A DNA stretch of 64,000 nt from Isoetes taiwanensis (lineage: Eukaryota > Streptophyta > Lycopodiopsida > Isoetales > Isoetaceae). Shown here piece after piece: positions 12,100 to 21,170 of the stretch. The stretch's first letter is position 1, and each line of letters begins with the position of its first letter. The notes under the pieces were generated by a model. It was not told the origin of the DNA, searched no databases, and saw only the letters and a program-made list of their open reading frames with translations. The stretch lies in assembly GCA_021234155.1 (NCBI GenBank), contig JAJEKV010000061.1, forward strand, positions 4,225,153 to 4,289,152. The letters are read 5' to 3'. The translations under genes and the position numbers were made by a program.

Positions 12100-13160
12100 G
12101 CTTGAGGATCCTATCAAGTTGAATGCTACTTTGGGAGCATAGTGGTGCTTTGCTCTTGGTCTCAAGAGCATGGCTGCTGACTACCATTGTGGCGTCCCTA
12201 CTTTCGTATCTGACCTCGCCATTATACAAACAGGAGTTCATCCCTATACCAGCTCCGCAGCTGATACAAGGCCCTCCACACATCCAGCACACCCAGTGAT
12301 GGGAAGAATGAAGGTGTCATTTATCCTGTCTCCCTCGAGGGGCCTACCTAGGCTGAGCGTAAACATATGTAGATACATATACATCAAAGCACATCATGAC
12401 CATCTCGAAGGATGGCTCACCACATATGCATAGACAAAGATCAGCACAATACAAAGGAAGTTTCTACGAGAGCACCGGTCTGAGGGGATAGGCTGACAAG
12501 CTTGAGCCTCAGTTCATTATGAGGGCAGGAGATCATGACAATGGATTGGGGGCGGCATAAGAACATGGCATTGGGTTTGTCCTCCATGGCCTGCATTGCA
12601 CACTTTGCGGAGTAGGTTGAAAGTGTTGGGACTGGCTGGGGTGCATAGCCAAGGGGCTATTCTGGGTTACATCTCCCAGTCCAGATGGGGGCGGTGGGGA
12701 TTACTCCCTCGAGGAGATCTGCATGGCGGCCGAGGTGACTAGGGGCCACTTGCCGCTATTGACTTAACCTTTGGAGGTGAACACCGCAGGTGTCGAGCCC
12801 ATGCCTTACCCACACTTTCGGTGGCAAGCCATTGAACCTAGTCCTTTCCCGATCCCGGTAGGCCTTACACACGAGGAGGATCGGTCAAGGTGAAACAGAG
12901 AACCTCATTCTAAGCCCGGTCTGGCCTTCACCCCACAACCCGAGGGTGGGCTCACGGCCTGCAGTAGAAATCTAGTAATGCACTAAGAGGGACTATCTAG
13001 GGCATCATCTACTAGCTTCAAGTCTCTACCCCCTTCCCAATACGGTGAGTTCACGAAATTCATCGATCCATCACATCATCCTTAGAACTAAAGAATAAGA
13101 ACTAATCTATATCATACATAGAGAGTTAGGTTCTTTGAATTAGAATCAATCTCGGGGATC
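12100..13160 (+). repeat. LTR-like block, inverted relative of 8.0-9.05 kb
   Basis: The plus strand here carries the same ordered words as the minus strand of 7,980-9,050, including GTCTCTACCCCCTTCCCAAT at about 13,021 and CATCACATCAT at about 13,070. An ACTATCTAGGGCAT block (13,002) also matches the inverted copy. The segment is non-coding. It may be an LTR of a Del/Tekay-type gypsy family, but neither a partner copy in the same orientation nor target-site duplications were found. Confidence 0.5.
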
Positions 13161-14268
13161 TGCTTGGCATTTTAAACAGAGGCTAAACCCTCTTTGGTTA
13201 GAAGAATTTTGGAATAAGGTTTAGGCTATTCAATGGAAACAAATACGATCCACAGTTCCTCCTCTCGTCAGAAGCGTCCATGTCTACTGATGCAGCAGGT
13301 CTGCGGTGGAAGGATGATCGACAAGGCTGAAGCGTAGCGGTCGGTGGGAGTTGGAATTGACTCCTCGGTAGCGTGGTCCGAGACTCCGGAAGGTCGTATT
13401 GGGCGAAAAGGGAAAGTTAGGGTTTGGCGAATTGTCGTATATAGGCTGCTCCGGTTAGGTTTAGGGTTTCCTGACCCTTGGTCTCTACCTTTAATGGGTT
13501 AAGGTCTAAAAGTCGCACATTGCTAAGTGTGTACTTGTGCAAGCTACTTACTAGAGCCCTTGCTTGGGTACTGCGATGCATTACCGCGTGATTGGGGCCG
13601 GCGTTAATGCGGCGTGGCTTGATGTGATGGGTATACGTCCACGGGGCCAGGTATCTCTTGTCTTTAGGCGTCCTGAAGGAAAGGCAGGAAGCAAGGAAGG
13701 CTGAGGGAAGAAAAGGAGGAGGAAAAGAAAACAAAGTGAGAAACAGGCATGGCATAAAGAGGCGAAGCCCTCGACCTCTAGTCCTGATCTAGTCCTCTGC
13801 AATTAGGGTACATAAGCCTCTCCCACAACATGAGAATTTGTGCTTGATGGTGGTGTTGGTGGTGGTGCCATTGCAACACGAGGAAGGGGGAGGGGGTACC
13901 TGCGGCACCTGATCCAGTCTATGGCATCCCAGTGTAAAGCTGCGGATCTAGGGCACTTGTTAGAGGTGCCCAAGGCCTCCAGGTAGAAAAGCTTCAGGAG
14001 GGAAAAGATAGAAGCGACATTGAATAAAATTTATGACCACGCGTCATCTTTTCCCTCTCGCCATTACATTTACAAAGAATAAGCGATATTGGTTTATACG
14101 GGGCCCTCAAAATTGACTTCGGGCCAAGAAATATGGAACAATGTCAAGACTCTGTTTGGAATCTTTCCGGAGTGATCCTCACCAGTGTTGACACCCAGCC
14201 GTCTTGATCTGGTTCAACCCCAACACAAAGAAATTAGTTCCTTGGAAAGCGGAGGGCGATCTTATGGG
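13161..14268. other. Gene-free interval left of G2
   Basis: No coding domain was recognised. A purine-rich run lies at about 13,674-13,742, and a GGTGGTGTTGGTGGTGGTG run lies near 13,848. The longest open frames are products of these low-complexity tracts read on the other strand. Confidence 0.35.
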
Positions 14269-14475
14269 TGTCATGAACCTACGAAAACAAAGGGAAAATA
14301 CATGGAAATCGTGGAAATCGTAAAAATCTGAAGAAATGCGCCAAGATGCGGCCAAAGGAATCGATATATAGCGGGAATCGCGAATCTGATGGTCAGAAGG
14401 CAGCGAGAACGAGGCGGATGCCTAGAATGCTCAAGGCGTTAGCAGGCAGGAATGGTTATTGAGAAGGAGGTGCCT

Positions 14476-14484
14476 CTTTATATC
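14476..14484 (-). promoter_or_regulatory. TATA box of LTR A
   Basis: On the minus strand the sequence reads GATATAAAG followed by AGGCAC, the same TATA context as in LTR B. It lies 62 bp downstream (minus orientation) of the heat-shock-element cluster, a normal promoter distance. Function is inferred from sequence only. Confidence 0.55.
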
Positions 14485-14546
14485 TAGGTCCTTGATGGGG
14501 ATGGCGCCTCCAATGGATGAGATGCAGCCAAATGTATGCATTTAGG

Positions 14547-14564
14547 TTCTAGAATATTCTAGAA
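14547..14564 (-). promoter_or_regulatory. Perfect four-unit heat-shock element in LTR A
   Basis: TTCTAGAATATTCTAGAA contains four alternating TTC/GAA units at the 5-bp period recognised by heat-shock transcription factors (nTTCnnGAAnnTTCnnGAAn). It sits inside a perfect 24-bp palindrome at 14,544-14,567. About 33 bp around it are identical to LTR B, although the LTRs are otherwise diverged. By analogy with the heat-activated copia element ONSEN of Arabidopsis, it may drive heat-induced transcription toward the left. Confidence 0.6.
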
Positions 14565-14899
14565 CCTCCACGGAAAAACTCAGTCCCACACATATGAGAA
14601 AGGCGTGAAGCAATGTCTTCAACAAAATGACCCAGTAGCGCACTTGGCATGGGTGTGTGACTGCATGGCTGGAAGGTTGCGAGAGTTGATTTCTGTCTTG
14701 TCTAACTACCCTTTGCCATCCGTGTGTGACCATCTTTTATACATCAGTATAATATTAGGTATGATGTCTGAATATGTATAGTCGTCACACCATCCCACTC
14801 CTACGACGGCGTGAGTCCTGGGTACAGGGCGGAGTACTTAAATTTGGCTTGTTCAAGTAGCGTCGGTGAAACTCAGCAGTATGAGTGCATTGAGTGATT

Positions 14900-16790
14900 C
14901 TCGGCCCGAGCTCTCGAGTTCTATCACTTGGCGGTAACCTTCCCAATCAACAAAGTAATACAATGCGTCGGCAGAAGAAACTTGAGTCGAGAATCTCTCG
15001 AACGAACTCCTCACTTGATCATCAATCTCATTTGGTGGTGGGTGGAGGTACTCGATGCAGAGCAGTGTTGTTAAAAACCCCGTTTTTAACCATAGAGTAC
15101 TTCTTAAAACCCTACGTTTTCCTAGCGTTTTAACCATCGAGGGGTTATCAAAAATGTAAAAAAAAACCATTACTAATGCCTCGAATGACTTTCATTTAGA
15201 TTTTCTAGTCTAGCAAGCAGATTTTGGAACTATGGCCATGCGTAGCAGAAACATGCGGAATGCATGTGAACCCGGGGTTTTGGTTTTGCTCAATGAAAGA
15301 AAGGTTTTTCTTGCACCATGCAAACGGGGAAAGCAGTTCTTGCGCCAATCCAAAACCCGGTCGACCCGAGGTAGCTTTTCCATTCTTCTTCTTTACAACT
15401 AATTTTATTTGATTCTTTTTTTTTTCTATATTGCTTACGAGAATCTTCATAAATGATAAATAGAAGCGAGAGTAGACAAAGCAGTTCAAGGTATAGGTTG
15501 CTTCAAATAATTCTTTTTACCTATATTCATTTTCTCTTCTATCTACACTCTAGTATGATAATAAGCTAAACCTTTATGTTAGTTGTTATATTATTAAGTT
15601 AGCGTATTCTAAGATTTTTAAAAACCAAAAATAAAAAACTTAAAAAACTTAAAAAGCGTATGCTACAGTATGGTATGCGAAGTATTGCTTTCTTTGATGA
15701 TCACGGAAATGGATTACATGCATATAGGGTTCCAACAAAGGCACATGGAACCTTTGGGTGAAGCGGGTGATGTGAGCTCAAGGCAGGCGGCATCCTGCTT
15801 TCGTTGTGTCGATGGGGACCTAAGCGCCCATTAGTGGAGAAACACATTTACAAAGGGTGGTACAGCCGGCAAATCGACACAAGAGCCAAACAAGATCTGT
15901 ACCAAAATGAGCGTCTGATGAGTCTTGTCATGATAGCGATAGCGTGCTTGAGCACAGAAGATGGTATTTGAAGATCATCACGGAGTATCGCGGGCTTCTC
16001 GAGCCTATCCTCGGCATTAGGTTGGTAGGTCATATCCGGGGCGATGAAAGACCGGGGATGCATGTGAAATTAATAAAGAAGCGAATTACGGCTGTGAGAA
16101 GGCATAAACGGTATTGTAAGCAAATTACGCGGTGGTAGCCAATCAACCTAGTCATCACTATGATGGTGATGAAGCATCACAAATACCTACTCAAGTGTTT
16201 GATTAGTGTACTCCACACCTTACATTGGTCTCGGGTGATGTCAGGAGGAAGGAAGCCCGAGCGTTCACATGCAAGAGTTGCAATAGGCAGCTTCCAAAGC
16301 TAGCAACAAGCGAGGGCACTTGATCATTGACAATGTTGCTCGGGTGTTAAGCCATGGAGTGAACCAGCTCATGACAGAAGAATCGCTATGGCTTCCTTTG
16401 GAGATAGAATCGCGCAAGGGAATGGGAAATGTGCCATCTTGGAAAAATGGTCAACAACAACAAGGATGGCGTCATGGCCTGGGGAGGATGGAAGCACCGA
16501 CCAGTAAAATCCTTTGAAATACTCTTCCAAGGACCCATTTGGAGGCTGGTAAAGGCTGAAGCGGGAGCCATGTGGTGCTTGGGAGCTTTGCCGCGACGGC
16601 AAATATCGCTATGAGCATACAAAAGTCTCAGCAATGCGGCGGAGATCTTGCAACCAATAATCTCGGCGATAAATTCAGTCTTGGCAATGCCAAAATGGTA
16701 AATGAGAGGAGAATCATGGCGGTACGCATAACTTGAAGTCGAGGGGCACCATCCGAACTCTGAGGTCATCATGAAATAGAAGTCCATCAC
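14900..16790 (-). pseudogene. Integrase and chromodomain remnant of G2
   Basis: Read on the minus strand, the integrase zinc-binding region appears first (about 16,770-16,600), with HDSPLIYHFGIAKTE and further along CRRGKAPKH. The core start (about 16,550-16,400) carries the GHDAILVVVDHFSKMAHF block typical of gypsy integrases. A weak match to the late integrase region lies near 15,850-16,060. The chromodomain is recognisable at about 14,900-15,000 as YFVDWEGYR. Frames change several times. The stretch 15,060-15,840 between core and chromodomain contains AT-rich, probably inserted sequence. Confidence 0.75.
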
Positions 16791-17279
16791 CGAACTTCAA
16801 AATGATCATAGTCCAACCTCATTTGTTGGGAAGATGATCTTTGAGCCAATTTGTGATATTATGTCTGCGCCAATGGTCGAGGAAAGGAAGAGATGCTTCG
16901 AGCAGGACTCAACAAGGATGTATCATGAGGTCTCTCGAACAAAGTGATGGCCATGGTACGTAGCGGCCGGTCCTAGGAGTAAAACATGATTCTTTGATCA
17001 AATCTTTGACTCCCAGCCTTAGGTTGAGGAAATAAGATCTCACAGGAAAGATATTGATTTTCCTTGATATCTGGTTTTCCTTGAGGCGTGTGGTGAAACT
17101 TGATAATGAATCAGAGGATAGCACAATGTATGCACCATAGGAGTCGGCTGACGATTAAGAACTTCGGTGTTGAAATATCCCAGTTAATGATGAATTAAAG
17201 GTATACATAGTCACCTTATGAGGAGATTCCTCAAGAAATGCGTCGCCGCACTCTGAAAAGAGTCAACAATTGTCAAAAA

Positions 17280-18215
17280 GTTCCTTATAGTAAAATGGGA
17301 TAAATTGATTTACTGCGACTGGAACTTTGGGGATGATAGGTGATTGGAGTGCGGCTCATGATCATCCCCCTCTTGCGACAAGATCTTTGCCAAGAGCAAA
17401 ATCGATGCATCGACGAGAATGTAGGGACAGCGGGGATCGGATGTGCGAGCGGTGCTGCTGTAGCATACTTGAGTGATGAATCTGATTCTGTGATTGTCAC
17501 TTAAAGGAACATCCTTCACGGTGAGGCGATGTCAAGACAAGGCGATCTCCGAATAGTCCTTGATGAGCGGCTGATAAAATTGTAGCCAAAAACCTTTGTA
17601 CATCTTTATCGAGGAAGGTGTTTTTCCAATCAAGAGCTGTCTTGACCTTCTCTAGATCCATAATAACACCTACGAGATGATGTGATCGTGCTTGAGAAAC
17701 TTCGACATTATCTGCTTTCGAGTGACACTTCTCGGCTTGGTATAAAGTCCATGTTCTGGTAGCCACGGAAGGACCTTCGACGTATTCTTCATGCTCCTCC
17801 AAAGTCTTGAATAAATCAAATATCATCTAGATAAATGACTAACAAAAGATTCAAAAACTCGAAAAACATGCGTTAGTCATATCTTTGAAGAGCCCAGGTG
17901 GAGCATTGGTAAGGCGAAGGCATGGCGGTATACTCAAAATGACCATCACAGGAGTTGAAATTTTGCGTCTTTCCTCATCATCTTCCCGTCACGGATGATT
18001 ATAGGCACCTCGAGATCAATTTTAGGTGAAGTATGGGTACTTCTTGTAGCGCTCAAAGGCTGACTCTGGAGTCCCGGAGGAGTGTCTAGATTCTGCTTAC
18101 AATGATGATCTTGTTGAAGTAGCGATAATCCACAACCGGTACTTAAGAACCATCCTTCTTGAAGCAATGGCGTCTCTTGGTGGTGAGAATACTCGAATAA
18201 ACCCGATTGCAAATT
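17280..18215 (-). pseudogene. Reverse transcriptase and RNase H remnant of G2
   Basis: On the minus strand the RT begins near 18,190 with a KKDGS block, followed by VVDYRYFNK. A GHFEY block and an LTNAP block follow near 17,950-17,900. The catalytic VIYLDDI block lies at about 17,835-17,815. After a frameshift the conserved FKTLEEHEEYV block follows (about 17,812-17,780), then MDLEKVKTALDW (about 17,660-17,625). RNase H similarity is weak from about 17,550 to 17,280. The YLDD active site survives but the reading frame does not. Confidence 0.75.
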
Positions 18216-18599
18216 CTCCTTGATATAGGTCCATTGAGAGTCTCCAGATTACATTGGCAGCGAGCTATAGATAGAGATTGGAAATGGAGATTAGGTCCTT
18301 GGGCAGAAGATCATTAGAGCTGATCATAAGGGCCGATGCTCGGAAGCTTCTTTGTCTTTGACCTTATCAAAAACATTGCCAAAATCCTTGTACTTATCCA
18401 GCGAGACATTTCTAGCGAGCTCTCGAAGGATGGACTTGGATTGCAAATGTTTGTCTGGGATCTTGCCTACAGGATCCTAATAAACTTGTAAAAGTCTTGA
18501 GATATGGGCCGAGGCTATGAAGAAGCCTCTCTGAAGCGGGATCAAGAACATGTGGCCGAGGCGAGGCAAGCAGAAGTAGGAGCAAGCAGGACATAGATT

Positions 18600-18725
18600 G
18601 GAGTGAGGCCCGGATCAGAACTAGGCGGGGCAGGGGGGCCCGGAGCAGAGAAGCTGGGCGAGGAGGCCCAGGCTGGAGGCGGGGGCGGGGGTGGGCTGGA
18701 GGCGGGGGCTGGGCTGGAGCAATAG
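18600..18725. repeat. G-rich low-complexity insertion in G2
   Basis: A G-rich stretch of repeated GGCTGGAGGCGGGGGC-type units lies between the protease and the RT of G2. The core at 18,679-18,713 holds runs of 5, 5, 3, 5 and 3 G separated by loops of 1, 1, 8 and 2 bases, close to a G-quadruplex pattern. On the other strand it gives a Pro-rich open frame (18,412-18,924) that I regard as an artefact of composition. Confidence 0.65.
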
Positions 18726-19079
18726 TCGAGAATCTGGGACATGAACTAGAGCGAGAGGCAAGTCGAATCGAGCCTTGGGCAGCCTTGGGGAGCGACAGGG
18801 CGGAATCAAGAATTTTGATCTTTGCGGATGCGAGGTGGAAGTATTGGTGTAGAGACACGTCTGTAGAAGCTGGAGCTGGAGCTAGGAGCAGCAAATCAGG
18901 GAAATGATCTAGTCGCCCGATCAATCTATAGGTTATGTAGCTCGAGGCAGGCAGACCCTAAGACTATTGGCACATATGATTAGAAGGGTGGAAGGAAATA
19001 CCCCTACAGGAAACTCTTTCGAACAAAACACGAAGAAGTAGCAATACGATGCAGCGCAGGAGATCTCCCGTCCATCAAT

Positions 19080-20060
19080 CACTTAATGAGAACGGGATGC
19101 TCAACCTTGCTTCTAGGGATGGCATGCTTACTGGCGAGCGCTATCCATAAAGCAAGCATTTGCTACAATCAAGTGCGCCAACTTGCCGCTTTGCAATCTT
19201 CCAACCTGGGATTTGATGATATAGGGATGAAGAATGCCTTGTTGACCTTATCAGATGGAATAAGTATGTCAAGTGTGGAAAGTGCGAGAAAAGCTGACCC
19301 ATTCTTGAGAGACTCCTACTACTGGGGCCCAGAGCCCTGAGAGTTTAGATTTGGAAACTTCAGGGCATGCACAAAACAATATGGCCAGCTCCTCCACGAT
19401 AGATGCAAAGATTAGTCTCGTATTTGCTTCTCGGATAAAGGTCTCAGCTGCTTTCGATCGAATTTGCATTATTTCAGTGCAGACTCTTTGGATTCTCTGG
19501 ATGAAACGTGGAAGCGTAGCTCACGAGCAATGTGATTGGGAAAGACACAGCTCGTCTCTCTTGCCTCGTTTGAAGAGTGATTATCACATGTCAGTACCGT
19601 CTGATAGCTTCTTCCAAAGTTTGAGGGGTCCTCCGCAGACAACAACATATTCTTCACATCCTCTTACATAACCCTCTTCGGAAACAATCTCGAAGTGCAA
19701 CATCATCGAGCATTATCATAATTTGGCGAAATTAAGTGCATATCTTGAAAGCGGAGACGAGCCTTGCCTTAGATTGCAAAGTTTATGGCCCATTGTCTTG
19801 GCCCGGCGTCGGTGTCTCAAAGCATGCCTCGAGCTTTCTAGAGTGAAAGTGACAAAATCTTGCAACTCACGGGGCTCCTTTCTCCAATAGCAGACAAACC
19901 AACTTAAATTTGGCCCTATCGAGGAGAGAACCCGATCAATAACTTGTTCTGAAGAGTGGTATCTATGAGGATGGACACGGAATCACAAGCCTGATCGCGA
20001 TTCAAAAACCGCGGAGCTTGGACGAGTGTTGTCAAACTTCTCTACTTGTTGAGGCTGATT
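19080..20060 (-). pseudogene. gag and protease remnant of G2
   Basis: On the minus strand, gypsy gag is recognised at about 19,720-19,530 by a RRGL block, a LLLSAEDPS block, a TLEEAIRR block and an RQERR block, split over frames. A zinc-knuckle-like GGAGHIVL block lies near 19,395-19,370. A protease-site-like FMDSA block lies near 19,160, followed by KHAIP and HPVL blocks close to 19,090. These are in the order expected before the RT. The part from 19,730 to the primer site is too diverged to assign. Confidence 0.65.
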
Positions 20061-20063
20061 TTA

Positions 20064-20076
20064 GGCTCTGATAGCC
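20064..20076 (-). other. Primer-binding-site-like sequence of G2
   Basis: The + strand reads GGCTCTGATAGCC. The perfect complement of the tRNA-Met primer site used by many plant LTR elements would be GGCTCTGATACCA, so 10 of 13 bases match from one end. It lies about 200 bp inside the LTR B edge rather than next to it, so an insertion between LTR and primer site, or a misplaced LTR edge, must be assumed. Confidence 0.45.
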
Positions 20077-20484
20077 TCAATCAGAGCTATAATGATTCAT
20101 GTGAAGCGACCGTTCCTTAAGCTCTTTATTGTCCAAGCTGGCATACTTGAACAAGAGTACTTTGGACCTCTTTATATCTGATCGAAACCTCCTCCATAGA
20201 TAAAAATCACCAAATATGAGCAAACAAAATGCTTGGGTCGAGAGGAAGCAGGAGTGGTAAGAGGTTCGGTTCAAAGCTGTCATGAACCTATGTAGAAACA
20301 GGGAAGAATGCATAAAAGTGTGAGAGGAATGCGAGATAAGCCGAGAGATGGAGCAGCGAATATGATATATGAATAGGAATCAAGAATACAATGGCGAGAG
20401 GCAAGCGGGAACACAAGGCAGTGCATAGAAGGCTCCAAGGCTGGCGTTGAACTGGAGATGGATTCGATAAGAAGGAAGTGCCTC

Positions 20485-20494
20485 TTTATATATC
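20485..20494 (-). promoter_or_regulatory. TATA box of LTR B
   Basis: Minus-strand GATATATAAA followed by GAGGCAC. It lies about 52 bp downstream of the heat-shock-element cluster and about 210 bp upstream of the inner LTR end, leaving room for R and U5. Transcription would run leftward into gag of G2. Confidence 0.6.
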
Positions 20495-20546
20495 TACGCC
20501 ACTCTAATGGATGAGATGGCGCCAAATTATGGCGCATGCATTTAGG

Positions 20547-20564
20547 TTCTAGAATATTCTAGAA
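20547..20564 (-). promoter_or_regulatory. Perfect four-unit heat-shock element in LTR B
   Basis: Same TTCTAGAATATTCTAGAA as in LTR A, inside a perfect palindrome at 20,544-20,567. As the 5' LTR in the minus orientation, this copy would be the one controlling the element's own transcription. Confidence 0.62.
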
Positions 20565-21170
20565 CCTCACAGGGAAATAGTCCACATAGAAAGGCATTTG
20601 TTTAGGGTTTTGAGTTGGGATCTCACATAAGATAGACCTCGGTGAGGACCCTTGGGTCAAGCAACGGGAAAATCCTAGGCGGAGTGTCATACGGGATTTT
20701 GCAAAGGAGCGAAGAAAAAGCGAGGAAAGAGCCCTGGCCGGTAAGAATGCTGATGCTTCATGATATCCTTTGGTGTACATGAGCTCGGAAGCCGAGAGAG
20801 AAAGACCGAGACAAAAGGACTAAAACTCATCCTAAGCGAGTTCTAACTATACTCATATATGATGGCGGCCTTAGGCTGAAAATAGGTGTTTGTGATTTAA
20901 GCTGCTCCTTGATCAAAGCGATTTTGAAATCACGGCGGTGCCTTCTTTCACGTGCACGGAATCCGCTAAGTGTTGGCTGATTCTGCCGAGGTGCGTCATT
21001 TTATACATTCTCTGCCTCTTCTTTGGCGTGGTCTTACGTCGTGGTCTTGGCGGAGGTTTGCTACCTAATGCTTGACCTTGACTTTAGTCACGGCGTCTTG
21101 TTCTGCCTTGTTCCTTGGTGTGCATGAATAGTCACAATACGGAGACTGTCTGGGTTCTTTCTCCCCACCA

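Larger units (their letters stand above)
14269..14789 (-). repeat. 3' LTR of G2 (LTR A)
   Basis: On the + strand it starts TGTCATGAACC and ends GTCGTCACA at 14,789, giving the TG...CA ends expected of an LTR of 521 bp. On the minus strand the bases just before it (14,790-14,805) are mostly purines, as in a polypurine tract. About 300 bp (14,269-14,575) align with LTR B. The heat-shock-element palindrome and a TATA box lie inside. Beyond 14,600 the two LTRs no longer align well. Confidence 0.65.
14269..21170 (-). mobile_element. Ty3/gypsy chromovirus on minus strand (element G2)
   Basis: LTR-like copies in the same orientation lie at 14,269-14,789 and from 20,278 rightward, both beginning TGTCATGAACCTA when read on +. 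Between them, on the minus strand, come gag, protease, reverse transcriptase, RNase H, integrase and a chromodomain in chromovirus order. A primer-binding-site match to tRNA-Met lies at 20,064-20,076. All coding parts are frameshifted. The 5' LTR outer edge is not fixed: similarity to the segment at 9.1-9.6 kb suggests it reaches about 21,130-21,170. The two LTRs are clearly diverged, so the insertion is old. Confidence 0.75.
20278..21170 (-). repeat. 5' LTR of G2 (LTR B), outer edge uncertain
   Basis: The inner edge is TGTCATGAACCTA at 20,278, matching LTR A at 14,269. Alignment with LTR A is good to about 20,575 and includes CTCTTTATAT, AATGGATGAGATG, ATGCATTTAGG and the heat-shock-element palindrome. 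Further right it aligns instead with 9,080-9,600. A GTCACA at 21,128-21,133 could be the outer CA end, giving an LTR of about 856 bp, but this is not proven. Confidence 0.55.

Noticed and set aside
13417-13802. Overlapping minus-strand open frames of 73-112 codons
   Set aside because: Composition reflects a purine-rich tract on the other strand; no motif, splice site or partner exon.
18412-18924. 170-codon Pro/Leu/Ser-rich open frame on the minus strand
   Set aside because: It comes from the G-rich low-complexity insert, has no domain and lies inside a decayed pol region.
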